A stretch of DNA of 8,178 nt from Bacteroidia bacterium (GTDB lineage Bacteria > Bacteroidota > Bacteroidia > Bacteroidales > CAJPTX01): NCBI GenBank assembly GCA_905373625.1, contig CAJPTS010000071.1, forward strand, positions 1-8,178. The letters run 5' to 3'. This document shows positions 1-6,590 of this stretch, piece after piece. The translations under genes and the position numbers were made by a program. How positions within the stretch are numbered: position 1 is the stretch's first letter; each line of letters starts with the position of its first letter. Below the pieces are notes generated by a model. That model searched no databases. It was not told the origin of the DNA and saw only the letters and a program-made list of their open reading frames with translations.

Positions 1-300
1 GGTCCTATAGTCTCGCCACTAGCCAATGTGCTACTCCTATCGCCCATATCGCCCCACAGTTTGTATACCCGTTCGTTGGTACTAGCAGATAGTTCTGAGA
101 TCCACATGCGTGTACGCTGCCGCGACAAGGAAGTGCCCCTCATTGTCGGTATAGACGCCCAAGAATATCAATTTACGGGTACTATAGATGTACGCGTTAC
201 ACGAAGCCCCATTGAAGTGTTTTTAGTACGTTTCCGCGAGAAAAATTTCTACAACGCCCTCCGCGATAAGCTTGGCTGGGGCAACGACCCGAGAAACTAG
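1..300 (+). CDS. nadK: NAD kinase, C-terminal part (5' end outside window)
   Basis: NAD kinase phosphorylates NAD to NADP in the cytoplasm using ATP or polyphosphate. The frame is open from base 1, so the gene begins upstream of the window; about 99 C-terminal residues are visible. They start with GPIVSP and continue with LSPISPH, then RSLVLADSSEI, which matches the conserved C-terminal part of the NAD kinase beta-sandwich domain (in the family roughly GPIV-P, L-PI-PH-L, RPLVL-DSSEI). A downstream segment with FREKNFYNALRDKLGW resembles the usual last helix of bacterial NAD kinases. The N-terminal GGDGT nucleotide-binding motif would lie outside the window and cannot be checked. The stop is TAG at 298-300. 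The gene converges on the secreted protease gene, with 71 bases between the two stops and no convincing terminator hairpin there. Identification is from recognised motifs only. Confidence 0.9.
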   Translation, partial: GPIVSPLANVLLLSPISPHSLYTRSLVLADSSEIHMRVRCRDKEVPLIVGIDAQEYQFTGTIDVRVTRSPIEVFLVRFREKNFYNALRDKLGWGNDPRN

Positions 301-371
301 TTGTGTGCTCTTTTTTCGCAAGTCCAGTTTGGGGCTTTTTCGTGCATTAATAGTATTGGTAGCACATCGCA

Positions 372-3300
372 CTATTCTTTTACCAGACGGAAAGTTTTTG
401 TTTCTCCCGAAGGGGCTACAAGACGAAGGATATAAAGACCTGCACGGAGATCGGCTGTGCTAACTATCACTTCTTTGTTACACAGACTTCCCGTACGCAC
501 ACACTGCCCTAAGGCAGTATATAGGGTATAACTCCCGTTGTATAAATCGTTATTCTCAATTCTCAACCTGTCTGCAAACGGATTAGGAGTCACTTGCACC
601 GTCGCAGCCCACGTCTCGCTTAAACCTGTCGGAGCGTCTTCCAAGTAAATCTCGGCATGTACACGGGTAACATCTTCTGATGTGGGCACTAAATATTCAG
701 CCACATAGGCATCGCCGTGCTCATCTAGCTCTAAGACAGATCCGTTGCACAAGATTTTTTCCACACTTAACGCCGCAATAGGTAGAACTCGGATGGAGAG
801 AATTTCTCCTCGCGCACACATATCGTTAGGGAGTATGGGCGCACCGTTTGATGTATATTCTACACTCACATTTTTCTCCGTCCCATATACATTTGCCGCA
901 AATAAAACAGCGGGCAGCTCTGTATAAGCACAATCAATGTGAAGTTCAGACTTATCATAAGCAGACGAGAGGTGATACTTCGCTTCTAACGTTTTGCCGT
1001 TATACGTCCCATCAAGACGAACGCCATTTACCATGAAATAAACTGGACGCTTTGTACCCTTTTCTTCGCATTGAAAAGAAAGCCAAGTATCGCGCCGCAA
1101 CTTTTGTAACGGTTTACGCAAAATACCCTCTTCTTTTACTTGCAAGCCCAAATTTGTCACGACATCATAATGCAGCGTAATAGCATGAGTTGGGAGGTCA
1201 TCTGGTTCTGTTTGTGTCTCAAAGCAAAAATTGCGATAAAGCCCTTTTGTGGGGATTTTGAAGGCAGCAGTGTAATATCCATCGTCCGCGGGCGTAAAGA
1301 GTATTTCTTCGCCGTTTACAAGCAATTTCTTAAGCTTTCTCTCCGCCACCGTATGTATCGTAAGATTCACCATTGCATTGACCTGCACGGTAGCTCCCTC
1401 CTCCAGAGTCTGATTGGCAACATCTGTCATACGTATACTTGCGTATGAAGAGAGCAAGGTAGAAACCGTAGCATCGGTACGTGGCGGGAGTAAGCGCGTA
1501 AACAACGCTTGCGAGAGCCGCCCTTGCGCCCTGCCCTGCACTACTCGTACGGCGACGGCCACTTGCGTTGCTCCAAAAAGTTGTTCAGGTGGAATTTCAT
1601 AGGATGTAGATTCAGATGTAGCACGCCCGATCTCTTGCCAATTATCATCAGCACTGCAAGCTATACAGATGCTATATTGGAATGACGCATGCGGTATATT
1701 TATCTTCTGCCACGAGACCTTAACCGCATGAGGTATTGAAGTAGAATTTTCTATACTCGTGAGTTTTGGGACGGGAAGACGCACAAATCGTCTGGAGGTT
1801 AACATTCGCCCCATCTGATCGGTAGCTTGCAACCAGATGGTATCCGACTGTGTCAAGGGCAGAACCACCTCGTAGGTAAGTTTTTGTAACGTTTGAAATA
1901 GAAGAGTATTCCCCTGCTTATTTAATATGCGGAGGCGTACGGGCGTTTGTAGCCCCTTCATTTTGACTGTGAAATGTTCCCCCAAACGTTCTCCTACCCG
2001 CGGCAACAAAAAGACGGGATCAGTCTCCCGCTCAAAGTACCATACTAATACATAGGGTTGGCTCGGTTTAGGTAAGGCTGTAGCTTTTACCGAGATCTTA
2101 AGCAAACGTTTTGGCGATGCTATGGTTACTTGTTCCATGGTATTTAGGTGATCCTCGCCCCGTGTAGCCATAAGACTCGGATGCGCAGGATCTAATACCC
2201 ATGGTAGGATCTTTGTATCGCCGTTCTGAACGCACAAGTCAAGATCATTAACCAGAGCTTTCTCGCCCCATGTATACGGTTTCAGAGTGACAGCGTCATT
2301 CCAAGCCAACATGACACGCACACGCTTAACCCCATCGGGGACAAAGATTTCATGGTCTTGTATCGCACCCTGCGAATCACATTGCCCTAGAATATACTGC
2401 TGCTCGCGTAGTACTTCAATCATATTTGCCGTATTCGCCAGACCGTATCCCGTGGCATAATCTGGACCTTCGGGGTAGATTTCTTCTGTTGTATTCGCCA
2501 GCAAGGCACGCAAAAGATCGCTACGAGGGATCTCGTTATTGTTCAGACGAGCATAGTACTCAGTGACAAGCGCCAACTGTCCCGTTACGGCAGGACACGC
2601 CATAGACGTACCCGAGAGACGCCGATAGCCTTGTCCTTGATCTGCACTCAATACGTTTGCGCCGTGAGCCACAACAGTAGGAATGAGGCGTCCGTCATCC
2701 ATTGGACCCCAAGCAGAGAAGGCGGTCATTTTCTTGTCGGCAGTAATAGCACCCACGTAAATCAGGTTCTTCCCCCGACTGGGCGATGAACCATACCCAT
2801 TGTTGTACTTATGAAGACACTTTTTCTCATTGCGTTCATTTCCCGCTGCAAACACGTGTGTGAGCTGCGGGTATCGGTTTGCGATCAAGTCAAAGGGAGC
2901 ATCGTAGTCATAAACCATTTGCTCATAATCAGAGCAATCGTCCTCCTCGTATGCTATGCCATAGGAATTGTTCGTAAGCGAGAAGTGATGCTTTTGGTAT
3001 GCTTCCTGCACCTCCTCCCAGTCATCACGCTCGGCATCTTGGAACTTAAAATTGTAGTTCCATGCACGCGCCTGCGGACTCATACCTCGCGCCTCTTCAT
3101 TAAGGAAACCTGCTCCGAGTATTATCCCCGCCACGTGAGTGCCATGCCCTGTACTGGCTAAACTGGTCTCTTGTACTGAGATTTTATCGCGCAGATCGGG
3201 GTGCGGATCAATTGTTTCGTCCCAGATGCCTATACGAACCCCTCGTCCCGTTAAATCTAAACCTGTAGCATAGTCTCCGTGCTGCACGAGTGGCACATCG

Positions 3301-3815
3301 CTCATCAATTTCCCGTCCTTATCATTTATTTTCTTCAGTCGAGGTAATGGGTGCACCCAGAGTACATCATCCGAATTTGCGAGTTCCTCTAGGCGCTCTC
3401 TTGCGATTGTACAACGCACTGCACAAAGCAACGAATCATACGCCCAATACACTCCTCCGAGCGTTTCTATATTGCTACGTACACGTGGCAGGGGCGTATG
3501 CGGTACGAGAAAGAGGCGCACGGTGAGTTGTTGCGTCTGCGTGGCAAGAATAGCAGGAGCAATTTTCTCCTTTACCGAGAAAGAACCAAGTTTACCAACC
3601 GTGCTCCGCATTTTTTTACTCGTAGAGGAGACACGCACCACGTAATCTCTTCCCCCGATGTATTCTAATAATTCTATTCCGCCAGCCGTAAGTCGCTGCT
3701 GCAATTCCACTGACATCGGTTCTTCTATATGTAAGCGCTGCAAGACGGCTTCTTGAGCACTAAGCACCAAAGCACTAAATAAGAGGGCAAAAAACAGAAT
3801 GGTTACTCTAAGCAT
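372..3815 (-). CDS. Secreted subtilisin-like S8 family serine protease with T9SS type A sorting domain
   Basis: A 1147-residue exported endopeptidase. Residues 1-20 form a signal peptide with a hydrophobic core ending LSA, so the mature N-terminus would be Gln21. Residues 21-180 look like a prodomain. The S8 catalytic domain covers about 185-470: Asp199 (GIWDE), His224 (GHGTHVAG), oxyanion Asn326 (AAGNE) and Ser404 (SGTSMACP) are all present, so it should be active. The following beta-rich region contains LVNDLDL (521-527), a motif seen after the catalytic domain in Kp43-type subtilases. A fibronectin III-like segment follows (about 683-775), then three related modules (about 804-1072). The last 75 residues (PNPF at 1077, then a beta-rich tail with LRAGLYILRL) are a type IX secretion sorting domain, implying passage through the outer membrane and anchoring or release at the surface. 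The ATG at 3815 puts the signal peptide exactly at the N-terminus and is preceded by a purine-rich AGAGAGG. Substrate is unknown; a role in protein degradation or virulence is inference. Confidence 0.93.
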   Translation of the reverse strand: MLRVTILFFALLFSALVLSAQEAVLQRLHIEEPMSVELQQRLTAGGIELLEYIGGRDYVVRVSSTSKKMRSTVGKLGSFSVKEKIAPAILATQTQQLTVRLFLVPHTPLPRVRSNIETLGGVYWAYDSLLCAVRCTIARERLEELANSDDVLWVHPLPRLKKINDKDGKLMSDVPLVQHGDYATGLDLTGRGVRIGIWDETIDPHPDLRDKISVQETSLASTGHGTHVAGIILGAGFLNEEARGMSPQARAWNYNFKFQDAERDDWEEVQEAYQKHHFSLTNNSYGIAYEEDDCSDYEQMVYDYDAPFDLIANRYPQLTHVFAAGNERNEKKCLHKYNNGYGSSPSRGKNLIYVGAITADKKMTAFSAWGPMDDGRLIPTVVAHGANVLSADQGQGYRRLSGTSMACPAVTGQLALVTEYYARLNNNEIPRSDLLRALLANTTEEIYPEGPDYATGYGLANTANMIEVLREQQYILGQCDSQGAIQDHEIFVPDGVKRVRVMLAWNDAVTLKPYTWGEKALVNDLDLCVQNGDTKILPWVLDPAHPSLMATRGEDHLNTMEQVTIASPKRLLKISVKATALPKPSQPYVLVWYFERETDPVFLLPRVGERLGEHFTVKMKGLQTPVRLRILNKQGNTLLFQTLQKLTYEVVLPLTQSDTIWLQATDQMGRMLTSRRFVRLPVPKLTSIENSTSIPHAVKVSWQKINIPHASFQYSICIACSADDNWQEIGRATSESTSYEIPPEQLFGATQVAVAVRVVQGRAQGRLSQALFTRLLPPRTDATVSTLLSSYASIRMTDVANQTLEEGATVQVNAMVNLTIHTVAERKLKKLLVNGEEILFTPADDGYYTAAFKIPTKGLYRNFCFETQTEPDDLPTHAITLHYDVVTNLGLQVKEEGILRKPLQKLRRDTWLSFQCEEKGTKRPVYFMVNGVRLDGTYNGKTLEAKYHLSSAYDKSELHIDCAYTELPAVLFAANVYGTEKNVSVEYTSNGAPILPNDMCARGEILSIRVLPIAALSVEKILCNGSVLELDEHGDAYVAEYLVPTSEDVTRVHAEIYLEDAPTGLSETWAATVQVTPNPFADRLRIENNDLYNGSYTLYTALGQCVRTGSLCNKEVIVSTADLRAGLYILRLVAPSGETKTFRLVKE
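600..1406 (-). repeat. Three tandem ~95-residue modules inside the secreted protease
   Basis: Residues about 804-1072 of the protease contain three related units. Each has an 'x-x-x-Asn-Gly' turn after a beta strand (LLVNGEE with Asn834, FMVNGVR with Asn930, ILCNGSV with Asn1024), then a short acidic or Gly-containing turn, a strand ending in an aromatic or Ala-Glu (YYTAAF, LEAKYH, YVAEYL) and a closing strand. Spacing between the Asn residues is 96 and 94. The DNA is not obviously repeated, so the units are old. They resemble Ig-like stalk or adhesion modules placed between enzyme and sorting domain; that role is inference. Confidence 0.6.
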
Positions 3816-3925
3816 ATTACTAACACCTCTCTTGCTGAGGATTAATGACTATGAAAAACGCCACAATATACAGATTATCAGTATTCTTACATTGGGCATA
3901 CAAACACAAGACTTGTTGCCTACAA

Positions 3926-3960
3926 AAAAGAGGTGAAGCTTATTCGGCAACACCTCTTTT
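3926..3960 (-). terminator. Rho-independent terminator downstream of rny
   Basis: Perfect 10-bp inverted repeat AAAAGAGGTG / CACCTCTTTT around a 15-base loop. Read on the minus strand it is followed by TTTTTTGT, the U-tract of an intrinsic terminator, 31 bases past the rny stop. It closes the zapA-rny cluster and separates it from the protease gene, which starts at 3815. The arm also ends in TTTT on the plus strand, so it could act in both directions, but no plus-strand gene leads into it. Confidence 0.85.
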
Positions 3961-3990
3961 CAAATACTTAATAAATTCTGATGTTAGGAG

Positions 3991-5532
3991 CTACCTAGCA
4001 ATTCCCGTAGCACGTGTTTCTCGAATCACCGTGACCTTTACCTGTCCTGGGTAGGTCATTTCTTCTTGTATCTTACCTGCTATTTCCAGCGCTAGTCGCT
4101 GCGATGCTTGGTCATCCATCTTTTCACTCCCAACAATGACACGTAACTCGCGTCCTGCCTGTATTGCATACGTTTTTTCCACCCCGGGATATGATAACGC
4201 CAAGGTCTCCATATCTTTCAGACGCTTGATGTACGCTTCTACCACCTCCCTACGTGCACCGGGACGAGCACCCGAGATAGCGTCGCATACCTGTACAATG
4301 GGCGCAATGAGAGTCGTCATCTCAATTTCATCATGGTGTGCACCAATCGCATTGCAAACTTCGGGCTTCTCTTTATACTCCTCGGCGAGCTTCATACCAT
4401 AGAGAGCGTGTGGTAAATCGGGTTCTTCATCGGGGACCTTACCGATGTCGTGAAGCAGTCCTGCACGCTTAGCCAACTTGGCATTAAGTCCTAACTCACT
4501 AGCCATGATCGCACAAAGGTTCGCCACCTCTCGTGAGTGTTGTAACAGGTTCTGCCCATAGGAAGAACGATACTTCATGCGTCCCACCATACGCACCAGC
4601 TCGGGGTGCAACGGATGAATGCCAAGGTCTATTACTGTACGCTTCCCCGTCTCTTGGATTTCCTCTTCCAGTTGTTTTGTTACACGAGCCACTACCTCTT
4701 CTATACGTGCGGGATGAATACGTCCGTCCTGCACCAACTGGTGAAGCGAAAGACGCGCAATTTCGCGACGCACAGGGTCAAACGCCGAGAGGACTATGGC
4801 GTCTGGCGTATCATCTACAATCAATTCTACGCCCGTAACCGCTTCCAATGTGCGGATATTACGTCCTTCACGTCCGATAATCTTACCCTTCACTTCGTCC
4901 GAGTCAATATGAAATACAGATACGGCATTTTCTATTGCGGTTTCCGTAGCAAGGCGCTGTATAGACTGAACTATTATGCGCTTTGCCTCCTTATTCGCAT
5001 TGAGCTTTGCTTCTTCTATGATGTCTGACTTATAGTTGATAGCTTCACGCTGCGCCTCAACCTTCATGGACTGCACGAGCTGTTCTTTAGCCGCATCAGC
5101 CGTCAGCCCCGCGATCTCTTCCATCCGGCTGATGTGCTGCGCTTTCAAACTTTCGGTTTCCTTACACAACTCGTCATAGTGCTCCATCTTCGCGGTTAAC
5201 GAGGCCTTTTGCGTTTCTTGCTCCTTCCGCTTTTTCTGTAGCTCTGTCTGTTGATTCCGCAAATTATTTTCTCGCTGTTTCAAATCTCTCTCGGCGTTAG
5301 CGAGCTTTTCTTCTCTCACTCGCGATTTGGACTCGAAATCGCTTTTTAGACGTTGAAAATGCGCGTCAGCCTTCTCAATTTTTTCAGCATGTATGCGCTC
5401 GGCTTCCAGTTTTGCCTCCGCAATCATGCGCTCATTTCTTTCTCGCAACAGTTTGCCCAGTAGCCAGTACGCCCCCCCAAACCCGATGGCGAGTGACACG
5501 AGCACGGTCACGATTATCCATACAATTAACAT
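3991..5532 (-). CDS. rny: Ribonuclease Y (membrane-anchored endoribonuclease)
   Basis: Ribonuclease Y is a membrane-tethered endoribonuclease that initiates mRNA decay. The 513-residue product has the full family layout and usual length: an N-terminal membrane segment (about residues 3-25), a long charged coiled coil (about 30-190), a KH RNA-binding domain with the GREG loop (220-223), and an HD phosphohydrolase domain with His332, the His361-Asp362 pair and His399-His400-Asp401 as expected metal ligands. The tail to residue 513 matches the conserved C-terminal region. The ATG at 5532 is chosen because it gives the membrane segment right at the N-terminus and has GGAAG six bases upstream. A TTG 17 codons further up would add a polar stretch lying inside the 3' part of the upstream RNA and is rejected. 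The gene lies downstream of zapA and the candidate 6S RNA and ends before an intrinsic terminator. Confidence 0.96.
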   Translation of the reverse strand: MLIVWIIVTVLVSLAIGFGGAYWLLGKLLRERNERMIAEAKLEAERIHAEKIEKADAHFQRLKSDFESKSRVREEKLANAERDLKQRENNLRNQQTELQKKRKEQETQKASLTAKMEHYDELCKETESLKAQHISRMEEIAGLTADAAKEQLVQSMKVEAQREAINYKSDIIEEAKLNANKEAKRIIVQSIQRLATETAIENAVSVFHIDSDEVKGKIIGREGRNIRTLEAVTGVELIVDDTPDAIVLSAFDPVRREIARLSLHQLVQDGRIHPARIEEVVARVTKQLEEEIQETGKRTVIDLGIHPLHPELVRMVGRMKYRSSYGQNLLQHSREVANLCAIMASELGLNAKLAKRAGLLHDIGKVPDEEPDLPHALYGMKLAEEYKEKPEVCNAIGAHHDEIEMTTLIAPIVQVCDAISGARPGARREVVEAYIKRLKDMETLALSYPGVEKTYAIQAGRELRVIVGSEKMDDQASQRLALEIAGKIQEEMTYPGQVKVTVIRETRATGIAR

Positions 5533-5573
5533 ACTTCTTCCAAACTTTTCATATAAACAAAGAGCCCGCACCG

Positions 5574-5589
5574 TAGCTGGCAACAGCTA
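5574..5589 (-). other. Small hairpin at the 3' boundary of the zapA-rny RNA
   Basis: Perfect 6-bp inverted repeat TAGCTG / CAGCTA closing a four-base loop (TTGC on the minus strand). It starts directly after the 3' arm of the closing stem of the candidate 6S RNA. No U-tract follows, so it is not a standard terminator. It may mark or shape the 3' end of the RNA, or the start of the rny leader. Confidence 0.4.
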
Positions 5590-5746
5590 GGAACTCCAAA
5601 ATATACGGATGGGCTGGCTGTGTACTTCTGAGGTCCAATGTCCTATTGCTAGAATCCCACCTCACGGACGCGAGGGGTAAATAGGCCTCTCATTGGTACA
5701 ACTAATCTCTACCCAATACGCTTTCAATGTCGAGTTCCGCGTATGC
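5580..5746 (-). ncRNA. ssrS: Candidate 6S RNA between zapA and rny
   Basis: The 266 bases between the zapA stop and the rny start hold no ORF but fold, on the minus strand, into one long rod. The closing stem is GGAACTC (5738-5732) with GAGTTCC (5596-5590). Next is a large bubble of about 31 and 24 bases. Inner stems follow: TGTA (5700-5697) with TACA (5624-5621), CCAATG (5696-5691) with CATTGG (5640-5635), and CCTATT (5685-5680) with AATAGG (5647-5642). The apical hairpin is CCCCTC (5677-5672) with GAGGTGG and one bulged T; its loop region has the GTCCGT-type sequence also found in the E. coli 6S apical hairpin. A closed rod with a large central bubble is the 6S design, which imitates an open promoter and binds RNA polymerase holoenzyme. 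In Proteobacteria ssrS also lies next to zapA. The ends given are estimates; identity rests on structure and synteny. Confidence 0.72.
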
Positions 5747-5798
5747 AAACAGCACGGCAACGGGCTATAGAATGTCCTATATAAACAACGTACGCACC

Positions 5799-6095
5799 TC
5801 AGTCGTTAAGAATCTCGGTTATACGATTATTTAGCACCCCGATCCGCTCCGCCATGTTCTCCTTCATTTCCTGCTCTTCCTGAGACAGTTGGATAGACAT
5901 GAGCTCGAGGGCTATGTAAGTAATAACCTGCTCGTCGTCGGCAAAAAAAGGAGTAGTGGGATCCCCTTTCTTTTCCCTCAACAAGACATTGAGGCGTTCG
6001 GCAGCACGCACTATAATGCGTACACGCTCGGCATTATCGTTAGTGATCTTGAAAGTCACGCGCCCGACCTGACACCTTAGCGTTTCCTCTGCCAT
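5799..6095 (-). CDS. zapA: Cell division protein ZapA
   Basis: ZapA binds FtsZ and bundles or cross-links its protofilaments at the division site. The 98-residue product has the short family layout: an N-terminal beta-containing head (CQVGRVTFKI, then an ERVRIIVRAAERLN helix) and a C-terminal helix (about residues 50-98) running through YIALELMSIQL, EEQEMKENMAERI and LNNRITEIL, which would form the dimer/tetramer coiled coil. The ATG at 6095 is chosen because GAGGAG lies about seven bases upstream and the conserved domain begins within ten residues. Extending 16 codons to an earlier start would overlap the preceding gene and adds a basic tail not expected in the family. The gene lies 28 bases after the stop of the small coiled-coil gene, suggesting one transcript, and upstream of the candidate 6S RNA and rny. 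Confidence 0.88.
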   Translation of the reverse strand: MAEETLRCQVGRVTFKITNDNAERVRIIVRAAERLNVLLREKKGDPTTPFFADDEQVITYIALELMSIQLSQEEQEMKENMAERIGVLNNRITEILND

Positions 6096-6123
6096 TATTC
6101 GCTCCTCGTATAATGTACGACTC

Positions 6124-6426
6124 TTAAGTCTGTAGTAACGCAATACAAGCTTCTATTTCCCGTAACACCTGAGAGATGAGCTTCTTAGCTTCTTGCGAAT
6201 CCGTATTGGTAGCTCCCAGCGCAACGGCCGCGGACTGAATCCGTCGTCCTTCTTCGGAGACGGCGAGCCCCTCTTTGGCTTGTAGAAGCTCTTGTTGTAA
6301 CGTCTGGTTCTCCTGCTCAAGCGCTTTGACACGCTTGACCAACTCCCTATCGTGCGACAACAATCGTTCTACGTTGCTCTCCAACAGCGCCAACGCTTTC
6401 CACCTCTCTTCGCTCGACACTTTCAC
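6124..6426 (-). CDS. Small coiled-coil protein upstream of ZapA, possible division partner
   Basis: A 100-residue, mostly helical, charged protein with no signal peptide or membrane segment. Residues 15-60 carry heptad-like leucine/valine spacing (LLSHDRELVKRVKAL, then QENQTLQQELLQA), a probable coiled coil. A second helix (about 78-99) ends the protein. The start is GTG, not ATG: the GTG at 6426 is only two bases after AGAGAGG, while a second in-frame GTG at 6420 lies eight bases from it, so the true start may be 6420 (98 residues). A TAnnTTTG promoter box lies just upstream. It is the first gene of the cluster and is followed by zapA after 28 bases. Small coiled-coil proteins encoded next to zapA (for example ZauP in Caulobacter) work with ZapA at the Z-ring, so a ZapB/ZauP-like role is plausible. 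That is inferred from context and shape, not from sequence similarity. Confidence 0.75.
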   Translation of the reverse strand: MKVSSEERWKALALLESNVERLLSHDRELVKRVKALEQENQTLQQELLQAKEGLAVSEEGRRIQSAAVALGATNTDSQEAKKLISQVLREIEACIALLQT

Positions 6427-6441
6427 ATCCTCTCTCTATTG

Positions 6442-6449
6442 CAAAGATA
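6442..6449 (-). promoter_or_regulatory. Bacteroidetes-type -7 promoter box for the coiled-coil gene/zapA cluster
   Basis: TATCTTTG on the minus strand is an exact match to the TAnnTTTG -7 element used by the Bacteroidetes primary sigma factor. It lies 15 bases before the GTG at 6426, giving a leader of only about 10 bases (about 16 if translation starts at 6420). No TTG was found at the usual -33 distance; the nearest TTG is only 12 bases upstream of the box, so the -33 element appears weak or absent. Confidence 0.55.
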
Positions 6450-6476
6450 CGTTTTTCTGTACAATTATACTACGCT

Positions 6477-6497
6477 CTACAGACGGAGCTACAGACG
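6477..6497. repeat. Short direct repeat CTACAGACG x2 in the divergent intergenic region
   Basis: CTACAGACG occurs at 6477-6485 and again at 6489-6497, a 12-base period. A longer version, CGCTCTACAGAC, is at 6473-6484 and recurs at 6607-6618, inside the start of the radical SAM gene. The copies lie between two divergent genes and could be protein-binding sites or chance. Confidence 0.35.
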
Positions 6498-6514
6498 TAT
6501 ATCACAGTATACAA

Positions 6515-6524
6515 ACCAATTGGT
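6515..6524. promoter_or_regulatory. 10-bp palindrome ACCAATTGGT, possible operator
   Basis: Perfect palindrome in the 164-base region between the divergent coiled-coil and radical SAM genes, 66 bases upstream of the radical SAM start. Such a site could bind a dimeric regulator, but a 10-bp palindrome can occur by chance and no regulator gene is nearby. Confidence 0.25.
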
Positions 6525-6590
6525 GTTATTTAGCGAGCATTTCAGATTTTATCATTACCTAGCATTATAATTCAATCACAAAGCATTAGA

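Noticed and set aside
301..371. Possible terminator between the convergent nadK and protease genes
   Set aside because: The only complementary arms found (TGTGCT 304-309 and AGCACA 361-366) are 6 bp with a 51-base loop and no proper U-tract pairing.
2811..3161. 116-codon hydrophobic-looking open frame on the plus strand opposite the protease catalytic domain
   Set aside because: It is antisense to the most conserved part of the S8 domain; its hydrophobic composition follows from the opposite strand and it has no family features.
4606..5028. 140-codon open frame on the plus strand opposite rny
   Set aside because: It lies fully antisense to the conserved KH and linker coding region of rny, has no recognisable domain and no ribosome binding site; it is a shadow of that gene.
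5533..5583. TTG start giving ribonuclease Y 17 extra residues
   Set aside because: It would put a polar stretch ahead of the membrane segment and overlap the hairpin after the RNA; the ATG at 5532 has a GGAAG site and gives the usual family N-terminus.
6096..6143. Upstream in-frame start for ZapA
   Set aside because: It overlaps the end of the preceding gene and lacks a ribosome binding site, whereas the ATG at 6095 follows GAGGAG at good spacing.
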